A DNA stretch of 64,000 nt, from assembly GCF_001982635.1 (NCBI RefSeq), contig NZ_MKFI01000002.1, forward strand, positions 1,105,313 to 1,169,312. Direction: 5' to 3'. Position 1 is the first letter of the stretch. Each line of letters opens with the position of its first letter. The notes under the pieces are model-generated. The model did no database searches, was not told the DNA's origin, and saw only the letters and a program-made list of their open reading frames with translations. This stretch comes from Bradyrhizobium mercantei (GTDB taxonomy: Bacteria > Pseudomonadota > Alphaproteobacteria > Rhizobiales > Xanthobacteraceae). A program made the position numbers and the translations under genes. Positions 53,950 through 63,678 of the stretch are shown in pieces.

Positions 53950-55365
53950 ATGCGTCGTCATCGACGGGCCAAGATCGTCGCAACCGTCGGCCCAGCCAGC
54001 AGTTCCCCCGAGATGCTCAAGGCATTGCTGCTGGCCGGCGTCGACACGTTCCGCCTGAACTTCAGCCACGGAACGCAGAGCGACCACGCGCGCATCCACG
54101 CGGCGATCCGAAAGCTGGAACAGGAGGTCGGCCGGCCGATCGGCATTCTGATGGACCTCCAGGGTCCGAAAATCCGCGTCGGGACCTTGCGCGATGGCAA
54201 GATTATCGCGGCGGCCGGCGAAACCATCCGGTTCGTGCTGTCCGGATCGGACGGCGACCGGTCCTCGATTCCCCTCCCGCACCGGGAGATCTTTGCCGCC
54301 GTTGCCCCTGGCCATGACCTGCTGATCGACGACGGCCGGGTCCGCGTTCGCGTCACCGGGCTCGGTGACGATTTCATCGACGCCAAGGTGGTGGTGGGCG
54401 GCACGATCTCGAACCACAAGGGCGTCAATCTGCCGGGAACGGTGCTCGATCTGTCGCCGCTGACCGAGAAGGATCGCCTCGATCTGGAGTTCGGCCTCAA
54501 CCTCGGCGTCGATTGGGTCGCCCTGTCATTCGTGCAGAAGCCCTCCGACATCATCGAGGCGAGAGGCCTGATCGGCGACCGCGCCGGCGTGATGGCCAAG
54601 ATCGAGAAGCCGGCGGCGCTCGAGCGGATCGACGACATCATCCAGCTCTGCGACGCCATCATGGTTGCCCGCGGCGACCTCGGCGTCGAAATCCCGCACG
54701 AGGACGTGCCGGGCCGTCAGAAGGAGCTGGTGCGGGCCTGCCGGCTCGCGGTGAAGCCCGTGATCGTCGCCACCCAGATGCTGGACTCGATGGTCGCGGC
54801 GCCCACGCCGACGCGTGCGGAAGTCTCCGACGTCGCGACCGCCATCTATGATGGCGCAGACGCCGTGATGTTGTCGGCGGAATCGGCGACGGGCCGCTAT
54901 CCGCGCGAGGCGGTCGAGATGATGGACCGCATCATCCGCAGCACCGAGCAGCACAAGATGTACCGCTCGATCGTCGAGGCGACCCAGCCCGGCGAAGAGC
55001 AGACCGCGCCGCATGCCGTGGCAACCGCCGCTGCCGATCTCGCCTCGGTGATCCACGCCGCAGCCATCGTGGCCTATACGTCGAGCGGCACCACCGCCGC
55101 ACGCGTCGCGCGCAAGCGGCCGAGCCTGCCGATCCTCGCCATCACCCCAAGCCGCGAAGTGTCGCGCCGCATGTGCCTGCTGTGGGGAGCGCACAGCGTG
55201 CTGTCCGACGACGTCAAGAGCTATGAGGAGATGGTCGAGCGCGCGACGGCGTTTGCGCGTGCGGAGCAGTTCGCATCCAGCCGGGACCTGCTGGTCGTCG
55301 TCGCCGGCATTCCCTTTGCGCAGGCGGGAACGACCAACAATCTGCGCGTCGTCTCGCTGCCCTGA
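53950..55365 (+). CDS. pyk: Pyruvate kinase
   Basis: 471 residues. ATVGPASSSPEMLKALLLAGVDTFRLNFSHG opens the barrel; DLQGPKIRVG, MAKIEKPAALERIDDI with catalytic Lys, MVARGDLGVEIP and AIYDGADAVMLSAESATGRYP follow; C-terminal allosteric domain present. Converts phosphoenolpyruvate to pyruvate with ATP formation. Its place directly after the glycerate kinase makes it the outlet of the glyoxylate route. Likely a second pyk in the genome. Confidence 0.95.
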   Translation: MRRHRRAKIVATVGPASSSPEMLKALLLAGVDTFRLNFSHGTQSDHARIHAAIRKLEQEVGRPIGILMDLQGPKIRVGTLRDGKIIAAAGETIRFVLSGSDGDRSSIPLPHREIFAAVAPGHDLLIDDGRVRVRVTGLGDDFIDAKVVVGGTISNHKGVNLPGTVLDLSPLTEKDRLDLEFGLNLGVDWVALSFVQKPSDIIEARGLIGDRAGVMAKIEKPAALERIDDIIQLCDAIMVARGDLGVEIPHEDVPGRQKELVRACRLAVKPVIVATQMLDSMVAAPTPTRAEVSDVATAIYDGADAVMLSAESATGRYPREAVEMMDRIIRSTEQHKMYRSIVEATQPGEEQTAPHAVATAAADLASVIHAAAIVAYTSSGTTAARVARKRPSLPILAITPSREVSRRMCLLWGAHSVLSDDVKSYEEMVERATAFARAEQFASSRDLLVVVAGIPFAQAGTTNNLRVVSLP

Positions 55366-55398
55366 GTTTCGAGCCTGGCTGCGAGAGGGCCGCAGTCG

Positions 55399-56319
55399 CT
55401 ATTCAAACTGGACCGGCTCGGATCCGGGATAGGAATGGGCCACGAACTCGCAGAACGCGCGGGCCGCGGGCGACAGCTTGGTGTTGTCCTTCCAGGCAAG
55501 CCCGACATCCATGGTGTGGACATCGTCATCGAGCGTCTTGAGGTCGATGCGATGTCCCTCGAGCGACCACGGACGGTAGACCATGTCGGACAGGATGGTG
55601 ATTCCCATGCCGGTTGCGACCATGCTGCGGACCGCCTCGACCGACAGGGTACGGAAGATGACGTTCGGCACATGCGCGGTATGTTGCCAGTAACGCATCG
55701 CGGAACGCTCGGCTTCATCGACGGTCAACATCAGATAGGGTTCGCCCGCGAGGTCCGCGAGCTTGATGCTGTCCTTGCGCAGCAACGGATGATTGACGCA
55801 GGTCCACAGGCGGCGCGGCGAGCGCAGCAACAGCCGCGAACGAATGGAGTGCCGGTCATGCAAATTCGCGATCAGCATGATCGCCGCATCGACGCTGCCG
55901 CTGATCAGGCTCTGCTCGATCGCGTCGCGCGAGAATTCGTGCAGCCGCACCGTGATGTTCGGAAACGATCGCCAGAAGCGCGACAATAGCGGCGGCAGGA
56001 AATATCCGGCGACGGTGTAGCTGACGGCAACATCGACGGTGCCGTCGACCTGCGTTCCCCAGCGGGTCGGTCCGCGCACCGCATCCGATACGCTCGACTC
56101 GATGGCGCGGGCGCGCTGCAAGAACTCGCGTCCGTCGAAGGTCAGCGTCACCCCGTTCGAGTGACGGTCGAACAGCTTGTGGCCGAGCTCGGCCTCGAGC
56201 GCCTTGATGGACGCGGTGACAGCCGATTGCGTCACGCCGAGCGCCGCCGCGGCCGCCGACACCCGCCCGGTCTCGGCAGTTGCAATGAAGTGCCGGACCT
56301 GACGGAACGTCAGAGACAT
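55399..56319 (-). CDS. LysR-family regulator
   Basis: 306 residues. Winged helix FRQVRHFIATAETGRVSAAAAALGVTQSAVTASIKALE, then periplasmic-binding-like effector domain (VAVSYTVAGYFLPPLLSRFWRSFPNITVRLHE; VEAVRSMVATGMGITILSDM). Divergent from the ABC transporter and pxp genes with a dyad between, so it probably controls them. Effector unknown. Confidence 0.9.
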   Translation of the reverse strand: MSLTFRQVRHFIATAETGRVSAAAAALGVTQSAVTASIKALEAELGHKLFDRHSNGVTLTFDGREFLQRARAIESSVSDAVRGPTRWGTQVDGTVDVAVSYTVAGYFLPPLLSRFWRSFPNITVRLHEFSRDAIEQSLISGSVDAAIMLIANLHDRHSIRSRLLLRSPRRLWTCVNHPLLRKDSIKLADLAGEPYLMLTVDEAERSAMRYWQHTAHVPNVIFRTLSVEAVRSMVATGMGITILSDMVYRPWSLEGHRIDLKTLDDDVHTMDVGLAWKDNTKLSPAARAFCEFVAHSYPGSEPVQFE

Positions 56320-56330
56320 AAAAATTTCCG

Positions 56331-56347
56331 ATATCAGCGAACGATAT
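56331..56347. promoter_or_regulatory. Candidate LysR operator
   Basis: ATATC-AGCGAAC-GATAT, an inverted repeat matching the T-N11-A style of LysR sites, 12 bases upstream of the regulator start and 70 bases before the transporter start. Position fits autoregulation plus activation of the transporter. Not tested. Confidence 0.5.
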
Positions 56348-56416
56348 TTCGAATTTTACAATCCCCCGGTGGATCGGAAAAATCAATCCGGCGGTTGCGG
56401 GCGAGAAGGCGTTGAG

Positions 56417-57193
56417 ATGATGTCCGATGGTTTGGAGTTGGTCTCTCGCGACGTCAGCGTCCAATTTGAAGGCCTGAAAGCCCTGTCCAACGTCACTTTG
56501 GCCGTGCCACGAGGTCGCATCGTCGGACTGATCGGCCCCAACGGGGCCGGCAAAACCACTCTTATCAATGTGCTGACGGGCTTCCAGCCGGTCGGCGCCG
56601 GCACCGTGAGGCTGGAGGGCGAGACGCTCGACGGCATTGCAGCGCACATGCTGCGACGCAAAGGCGTGGCGCGAACCTTCCAGTCGGGCCGCCTTTTCCG
56701 AGAGCTGCCGGTGACGGACAACCTGGAAGTGACCGGCGTCGGCCTCGGTCAAACCCGCCATGACGCGATCGAGGAGGCCGAACGGGTGATGGCCTGGCTC
56801 GGCATTTCGCATCTTGCCGGCACCATTGCCGGCGCGCTGCCCTACACCGACGAGCGCCGCGTCGCGATCGGCCGCGCGATCATGTGCACGCCGCGCTATC
56901 TGCTGCTCGATGAACCCGCGGCGGGAATGTCTGAGCACGAGAGCCACGAACTCGCTGCGATCATTCGCCGGATCGCAGGCGAGCTCAATGTCGGCGTGCT
57001 GCTGATCGAGCACAATATCGGCTTGGTGCTCGAGCTCTGCGAGCGCATTTTCGTCCTCGATTCCGGCGAGGTCATCGAAGTCGGCCCGCCCGCTCAGATC
57101 CGCGACAGCGATGCGGTTCGGCATGCCTATATGGGCACGCAGCGCGACGAATTGATCGCACAGGTCACCGCCGAAGTGGCCGCCGCGTCATGA
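56417..57193 (+). CDS. Branched-chain amino acid type ABC transporter ATPase (LivG-like)
   Basis: 258 residues. Walker A GPNGAGKTT, Q-loop near RTFQSGRLF, Walker B YLLLDEPAAGMS and the C-terminal GEVIEVGPPAQIRDSDAVRHAYMG typical of LivG. The signature motif reads LPYTDERRVAIGRAI, where LivG proteins usually have LPYGEQRR; the Gly is replaced by Thr. The two adjacent ATGs both lie after GAAGGC. Energises import together with the LivF-like partner; ATGA overlap with it. Confidence 0.9.
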   Translation: MMSDGLELVSRDVSVQFEGLKALSNVTLAVPRGRIVGLIGPNGAGKTTLINVLTGFQPVGAGTVRLEGETLDGIAAHMLRRKGVARTFQSGRLFRELPVTDNLEVTGVGLGQTRHDAIEEAERVMAWLGISHLAGTIAGALPYTDERRVAIGRAIMCTPRYLLLDEPAAGMSEHESHELAAIIRRIAGELNVGVLLIEHNIGLVLELCERIFVLDSGEVIEVGPPAQIRDSDAVRHAYMGTQRDELIAQVTAEVAAAS

Positions 57194-57912
57194 CAGCCCT
57201 CGCCGTCGACGACATCACGGTGAGCTATGGCCGCCTCACGGCGCTCCGCGGCGTGACGCTGAAGGTCGATGAGGGCGAGATCCTGTTCGTCACCGGCCCG
57301 AACGGCGCCGGCAAGTCGACGCTGCTCAACGCCATCGCAGGCGTCGTACCGACGGGTTCTGGGTCGATCGCGATCGACGGCGCGAAGATCACCGGTGCGG
57401 CGCCCGAGGACATCGCCCGCCGCGGATTTTCGCTGGTGCCCGAGGGGCGCAACGTCTTCGGCGCGCTGACGATCGAGGAGAATCTGAAGGTCGGCACCGG
57501 CATGCGCGCCGATCGCAGGAAGATCGCCGACGACCTGGATCAGGTCTACCAGGAATTCCCGATGCTGGCCGAGCGCCGCCACACCCCGGCCGGCATGCTG
57601 TCCGGCGGCCAGCAACAGATGCTGGTGATCGGCCGCGCGCTGATGGCCGCGCCGCGCATCATGGCGATCGACGAGCCGTCGCTCGGCCTCGCGCCGAAGA
57701 TCATCGACCAGGTCTACGAGATCCTGCTGCGGCTGCGGGCACAGCGCAAGCTCACGCTGCTGATCGTCGAGCAGAGCTCGACGCGCGCCATGATGACCGG
57801 CGGGCGGATGGTCCTGATCCGCGGCGGCCGCATCGTGCTCGAGGGCCCCGCGGCCGAGATGGTCCGGGATGATCGCCTGAAGCAGAGCTATTTCGGCTTT
57901 GGAGATCATTGA
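57190..57912 (+). CDS. Branched-chain amino acid type ABC transporter ATPase (LivF-like)
   Basis: 240 residues. Walker A GPNGAGKST, LVPEGRNVFGALTIEENL, intact signature LSGGQQQML, Walker B IMAIDEPSLGLAP and H-loop region replaced by LIVEQSS, as is usual in LivF. ATG overlaps the stop of the LivG-like gene. Heterodimerises with it. Confidence 0.93.
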   Translation: MTALAVDDITVSYGRLTALRGVTLKVDEGEILFVTGPNGAGKSTLLNAIAGVVPTGSGSIAIDGAKITGAAPEDIARRGFSLVPEGRNVFGALTIEENLKVGTGMRADRRKIADDLDQVYQEFPMLAERRHTPAGMLSGGQQQMLVIGRALMAAPRIMAIDEPSLGLAPKIIDQVYEILLRLRAQRKLTLLIVEQSSTRAMMTGGRMVLIRGGRIVLEGPAAEMVRDDRLKQSYFGFGDH

Positions 57913-57913
57913 G

Positions 57914-58828
57914 ATGCGCGAGCTGCTCCAGATCATCTTCGACGCGCTGAGCCTCGGCAGCCTCTATGCGCTCGGCGCGCTCGGGATCGCCCTGATCTTC
58001 GGCGTGATGCGGCTCGTCAACTTCGCCCATGGCGATTTCATCGCCTTTTGCGTCTTCGCCATGCTGTGGCCGTCGATCGATGCGGCGGCGGTCGTCTTCG
58101 CCGGCCGGCTGCCGTTCTATCTCTTGATCCCGCTGCTGCTGTTGATCGGAGCCGCATTGTCGATCCTGTCGGAGGTCGTCGTCTTCCGCCGCTTCCGCAA
58201 CGCCAATCCGGCGACGATGATGATCGCATCCTTCGCGCTCGGCTTCGTCATCCGCCACCTCCTCTTGATGCTGTTTTCCAGCCGGCCGAAGTCGATCACG
58301 CTGTGGCCGAGCCTCGGCCTGCCGGTCGAATTCCTCGGCGCCCACATCCCGATGCTCCAGGTCGTGACCATCATCATCACCCTGGCCGTGCTGGTGATCC
58401 TGGTCCTGTTCCTCAAGCGCACCCGCTACGGGCTCGAGATGCGCGCGGCAGCCGATAATTTCACCATGGCGCGCATGCTCGGGGTCCGCGCCAACGGCGT
58501 GATCCTGCTCGCCTTCGCCATCAGCGGCATGCTGGCCGCGGCGATCGGCCTGATCCTGGCAACCAATTCCGGCACCGCCGACATCGGCATGGGCGCCAAC
58601 GTCATGCTGATCGCGTTCATCGCGACCGTGATCGGCGGCCTCGGCAGTATTCCGGGCGCCGTTGCCGCCGGTTTCCTGATCGGTGCCGCCAGCGTCGTGT
58701 TCCAGGCGACCCTGCCGCACGACGCCCGGGTGTTCCGGGACGCCTTCGTCTACGGCGCCGTGATCGTCGTCCTTCTGGTGCGGCCGCAGGGCCTATTCGC
58801 ACCAAAATCCGCCAAGCAGAGGGTCTGA
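57914..58828 (+). CDS. Branched-chain amino acid type ABC permease (LivH-like)
   Basis: 304 residues, eight predicted membrane helices. SLGSLYALGALGIALIFGVMRLVNFAHGDFI is the LivH N-terminal signature; LVILVLFLKRTRYGLEMRAAADNFTMARMLGV is the cytoplasmic coupling loop. ATG one base after the LivF-like stop, with GGAG just before. Forms the channel with the LivM-like subunit. Confidence 0.92.
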   Translation: MRELLQIIFDALSLGSLYALGALGIALIFGVMRLVNFAHGDFIAFCVFAMLWPSIDAAAVVFAGRLPFYLLIPLLLLIGAALSILSEVVVFRRFRNANPATMMIASFALGFVIRHLLLMLFSSRPKSITLWPSLGLPVEFLGAHIPMLQVVTIIITLAVLVILVLFLKRTRYGLEMRAAADNFTMARMLGVRANGVILLAFAISGMLAAAIGLILATNSGTADIGMGANVMLIAFIATVIGGLGSIPGAVAAGFLIGAASVVFQATLPHDARVFRDAFVYGAVIVVLLVRPQGLFAPKSAKQRV

Positions 58829-58831
58829 TCG

Positions 58832-59905
58832 ATGTCGCAGCGGCCGTCCGTCATCCGGCAAACGATCATCACGCCGATCGTGCTGATCGTGGCGCTGCTG
58901 ATCATGGCCGCCCTCACCTATCAATTCGGCAGCCGGGCGTTCAACCGCACCGTGGTCGAGATGTTCATCAACATCATGGTGGTGGTCGGCCTCTACGTCT
59001 TCGTCGGGAATTCGGGCCTGCTGTCGTTCGGCCATATCAGCTTCATGTGCCTCGGCGCCTACACGACCGCCTGGCTCACGATTCCGCCGGTCATGAAGTC
59101 GATCACGCTCAAGGGTCTGCCGACTTGGCTGCTCCATGCGCAATTGCCGATGTGGGTGGCGACGCCGATCTCCGGCCTGTTTGCCGCATTGTTCGCGCTG
59201 ATCGTCGGGCGCGTCATCATGCGCCTGTCGGGCATCGCCGCCTCGATCGCGACCTTCGGCCTGCTCGGCGTCATCAACAATGTCTATTCGAACTGGGACT
59301 CGGTGACCGGCGGACAAGGATCGATCGTCGGCATTCCGCCCACCATGAATGTCTGGACCGGATGGATCGGCGGCGGCGTGGCGATTGCGATCGCCTATCT
59401 CTACTCGATCTCGCGCTCGGGGCTCGCGCTTCGCGCTACGCGCGACGAAGCGGTCGCGGCCAGCGCCTCCGGCATCGACATCGTCCGCGAGCGGCTGATC
59501 GCCTTCGTCGTCAGCGCCTTCATCATCGGGCTCGCCGGCGCGCTGTACGCGCATTTCCTGAGCATCGTCAATCCCGGCGCATTCTATCTGCGCACCACCT
59601 TCATCACGCTGTCGATGCTGGTGGTCGGCGGCATGTACAGCCTCAGCGGCGCCGTCTCGGGCGTGGTCGCGATATCGGTGCTGATCGAGCTGTTCCGCAA
59701 TCTCGAGAAGGGCATCAGCCTCGGCGGCCACATCATCGGCTTGCCGAACGGCGCGCAGGAGATCGCGATCGGCATCATCACCATCGTGATCCTGATGTAC
59801 CTGCCGACCGGACTGACCCGCAACCGGGAATTCTCCTGGCGCCGCTGGCCGTTGCAGCGGCGCATCCCACGCCCGGTCCAGACCGCGCTCAAGGAACTGC
59901 ACTGA
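58832..59905 (+). CDS. Branched-chain amino acid type ABC permease (LivM-like)
   Basis: 357 residues. FVGNSGLLSFGHISFMCLGAYTTAW is the LivM motif, and SGLALRATRDEAVAASASGIDIVRERLIAF the coupling loop. Eight to nine membrane helices. ATG two bases after the LivH-like gene. The C-terminal basic tail is cytoplasmic. Confidence 0.92.
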   Translation: MSQRPSVIRQTIITPIVLIVALLIMAALTYQFGSRAFNRTVVEMFINIMVVVGLYVFVGNSGLLSFGHISFMCLGAYTTAWLTIPPVMKSITLKGLPTWLLHAQLPMWVATPISGLFAALFALIVGRVIMRLSGIAASIATFGLLGVINNVYSNWDSVTGGQGSIVGIPPTMNVWTGWIGGGVAIAIAYLYSISRSGLALRATRDEAVAASASGIDIVRERLIAFVVSAFIIGLAGALYAHFLSIVNPGAFYLRTTFITLSMLVVGGMYSLSGAVSGVVAISVLIELFRNLEKGISLGGHIIGLPNGAQEIAIGIITIVILMYLPTGLTRNREFSWRRWPLQRRIPRPVQTALKELH

Positions 59906-59932
59906 CGTTTTGAACAATTGGAGGAGTGGCCT

Positions 59933-61120
59933 ATGCGTTTTGCGACATTGCTCAGTATCCTGGCCGGGGCATCCGCGCTCTGGTTCACGCCGGCCCAGGC
60001 GGCCGACGAGATCGTCGTCGGATTTGCGACCGCGGCATCCGGATTCATGCAGGCCTATGACAAGCCGGCGCAGGATGCGGCGCTGATCCGGATCGACGAG
60101 ATCAACAAGGCCGGCGGCCTGCTCGGCAAGAAGCTCAAGCCGGTGTTCGCCGACACCAAGACCGATCAGGCCGAAGGCGCCAAGGCCGGCCTCGCGGTGC
60201 TCGACCAGGGCGCCGATCTCGTCATCGTCTCCTGCGACTATGATTTCGGTGCGCCCGCGGCGCTGCAGGCGCAGGCGGCCGGCAAGGTCTCGTTCTTCCT
60301 CTGCGCCGAATCGATCAAGGCCGGCATCCCCGGCGTCGGCCCGTTCTCGTTCTCGGCCTCCGTGCTGGCGCCGGTGCAGGGCGCGACCATGTCGGAATGG
60401 GCCTACACCAAGAAGAACGCACGCAGCTTCTACCGGCTGCTCGACAGCTGGACCGTGTACAACAAGGGTATCTGCGACGGCTTCGACTGGATGCTGCCGC
60501 GCCTGAAGGACGCCAAGCTGGTCGGCAGCGACACCTTCAAGAACGACGATGCCTCGATCGCCTCGCAGATCACGCGGATCAAGGGCCTGCCGCAGGAGCC
60601 CGACGCCATCATGCTCTGCACGATGATGCCGGGCGCCGTCTCGGCCATCAAGCAGATCCGCGCCGCGGGCATCAAGTCGATGATCCTCAACGGTTCGGGT
60701 GTCGACGGCAGCTATTGGATGAACGCCGTGCCTGACCTCTCGAACTTCTACGTTCCCGTGCAGGGCTCGGTCTACGGCGACGATCCGAACCCGAAGGTCA
60801 ACGAGTTCAACAAGAAGTACAAGGAGGTCACCGGCGGCGACCCGTCCAGCCAGTACGTCTATCCGGGCTACGTCCTGATCGACGTCTGGGCCAAGGCGGT
60901 CCAGCGCGCCAAATCGACCGACGCGGCGGCGGTCGTGGCCGAGCTCGAGAAGATGAACAACGAGCCCACGCTGTTCGGGCCGCGCACCTTCACCAAGGAC
61001 ATCCACCACCAGAACCAGGGCCGTTACCTGATCGTCGACACCGAGGCCGGCAAGCCGAAGGTGATCGACCAGTGGACGATCTCGGAAAAGATTCCGCTCG
61101 ACTATCTGGTGTCCAAGTAA
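59933..61120 (+). CDS. Periplasmic substrate-binding protein of the ABC transporter
   Basis: 395 residues. Signal peptide MRFATLLSILAGASALWFTPAQA, mature start ADEIVVGFATAASGFMQAYD. Type I binding fold (INKAGGLLGKKLKPVFADTKTDQAEGAKA). It lacks the classical LivK Ser-Ala-Thr contact for branched-chain amino acids in an obvious form, so the ligand may be an amide, lactam or acid. GGAGGAG precedes the ATG. Last of the transporter genes; a hairpin follows. Confidence 0.9.
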   Translation: MRFATLLSILAGASALWFTPAQAADEIVVGFATAASGFMQAYDKPAQDAALIRIDEINKAGGLLGKKLKPVFADTKTDQAEGAKAGLAVLDQGADLVIVSCDYDFGAPAALQAQAAGKVSFFLCAESIKAGIPGVGPFSFSASVLAPVQGATMSEWAYTKKNARSFYRLLDSWTVYNKGICDGFDWMLPRLKDAKLVGSDTFKNDDASIASQITRIKGLPQEPDAIMLCTMMPGAVSAIKQIRAAGIKSMILNGSGVDGSYWMNAVPDLSNFYVPVQGSVYGDDPNPKVNEFNKKYKEVTGGDPSSQYVYPGYVLIDVWAKAVQRAKSTDAAAVVAELEKMNNEPTLFGPRTFTKDIHHQNQGRYLIVDTEAGKPKVIDQWTISEKIPLDYLVSK

Positions 61121-61134
61121 CCCGGCAATGTGCC

Positions 61135-61164
61135 GCCCCGGGGGCGCCAGCGCACCCCCGGGGC
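61135..61164. other. GC-rich hairpin after the binding-protein gene
   Basis: GCCCCGGGGG/CCCCCGGGGC, ten pairs with a ten-base loop, no T-run. Such hairpins after binding-protein genes stabilise the upstream message so that more binding protein than downstream enzyme is made; here it also precedes pxpA. Confidence 0.55.
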
Positions 61165-61213
61165 GACCTTGCCTCCGGTCATATGCAAGAGCCTTTTGGA
61201 AGGAACTCAGGAG

Positions 61214-61942
61214 ATGGTCGTGATCAACTGCGACATGGGCGAGGCCTACGGCCTCTACAAGATGGGTGACGACAAGGCGCTGATGCCGCATATCGACGTC
61301 GCCAACGTCGCCTGCGGCTTTCATGCCTCCGACTTCAATCACATGCGCAAGACCGTACAGCTCGCCAGGCAGTTCGGCGTCAAGGTCGGCGCACATCCCT
61401 CGCTGCCGGATTTGCAGGGATTTGGCCGCCGGGAGATGAAGATCAGCCGCGAGGAGCTGGCCAACTGTCTGCTCTATCAGATCGGTGCGCTCAAGGCGTT
61501 CCTGGATGCCGAGGGCATGCCGCTCAATCACATCAAGCCGCATGGCGCGCTCTACGGCATGGCATCGCGCAACGAGGAGATCGCCGAGGCCGTGGCCGAC
61601 GCCGCCGATGTCTACAAGGTGCCGCTGCTCGGCATGAAGGGAACGCTGCACCAGCAGGTCTATGAGCGGCGCGGCCACGCTTTCGTCGCCGAATACTATG
61701 CCGACCTCGACTACAATGCCGACGGCAGCCTGATCATCACGCGCGAGCACGAGGCCAAGGATCCGGCCGATGCCGCCACCCGATGCGCAAGGGCCGTCAA
61801 TGAAGGCAAGACGCGCACGGTGGCCGGCAACGACATCATGGTCGGCGCCGATTCGATCTGCATCCACTCCGACACGCCGAACGCCGTCGCCATCGCGGAG
61901 GCGGTTCGCGAAGCGGTCCGCCCCTATCTCACCGCGCGCTGA
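61214..61942 (+). CDS. pxpA: 5-oxoprolinase subunit PxpA (LamB/YcsF family)
   Basis: 242 residues. Family motifs INCDMGEAYG, NVACGFHASDFNHM, VGAHPSLPDLQGFGRR, IKPHGALYG, GHAFVAEYYADLDY. PxpA, with PxpB and PxpC, makes an ATP-dependent 5-oxoprolinase that hydrolyses 5-oxo-L-proline to glutamate. Here it is the first of a run that also has a biotin carrier and a biotin carboxylase. AAGGAACTCAGGAG precedes the ATG. Confidence 0.93.
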   Translation: MVVINCDMGEAYGLYKMGDDKALMPHIDVANVACGFHASDFNHMRKTVQLARQFGVKVGAHPSLPDLQGFGRREMKISREELANCLLYQIGALKAFLDAEGMPLNHIKPHGALYGMASRNEEIAEAVADAADVYKVPLLGMKGTLHQQVYERRGHAFVAEYYADLDYNADGSLIITREHEAKDPADAATRCARAVNEGKTRTVAGNDIMVGADSICIHSDTPNAVAIAEAVREAVRPYLTAR

Positions 61943-61984
61943 GCCGTCGCGCCAACAACCAAGCAATCACCTCAAGAGGAAACC

Positions 61985-62227
61985 ATGGCAACGCAGCAGA
62001 TCTTCTCGCCGCTCCCGGGCATCTTTTACCGCAAGCCCGCGCCCGACAAGCCGGTCTACAAGAACGACGGCGACGTCGTCGCCGACAACGACACGATCGG
62101 GCTGATCGAGGTGATGAAATCCTTCAATGAGGTGAAGGCGGGCATCGCCGGCAAGATCATCCGCTTCCTGGCCGAGAACGAGGACGCCGTGATGGCCGGC
62201 CAGCCGATCGCCGAAATCGACGTTTGA
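61985..62227 (+). CDS. Minimal biotin carboxyl carrier protein
   Basis: 80 residues, only the biotinyl domain. VIEVMKSF-type motif LIEVMKSFNEVKAG places the biotinylated Lys at residue 45. The N-terminus QQIFSPLPGIFYRKPAPDKP and the C-terminus MAGQPIAEIDV complete the barrel. The Ala/Pro-rich stretch of AccB is missing. The partner carboxylase follows; the acceptor enzyme is probably the PxpBC complex. Confidence 0.92.
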   Translation: MATQQIFSPLPGIFYRKPAPDKPVYKNDGDVVADNDTIGLIEVMKSFNEVKAGIAGKIIRFLAENEDAVMAGQPIAEIDV

Positions 62228-62235
62228 GGCCACCG

Positions 62236-63636
<1,401 letters not shown>

Positions 63637-63678
63637 TCACGAGACAATCCGCCCCGTCAGCAACAGGAGGCCGCTAGC

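Noticed and set aside
58793..61966. A 1057-codon open frame on the minus strand across the ABC transporter and pxpA genes
   Set aside because: It is antisense to several well-supported genes. Its translation is Arg/Asp/His/Gly-rich with no domain, typical of antisense frames in high-GC DNA.
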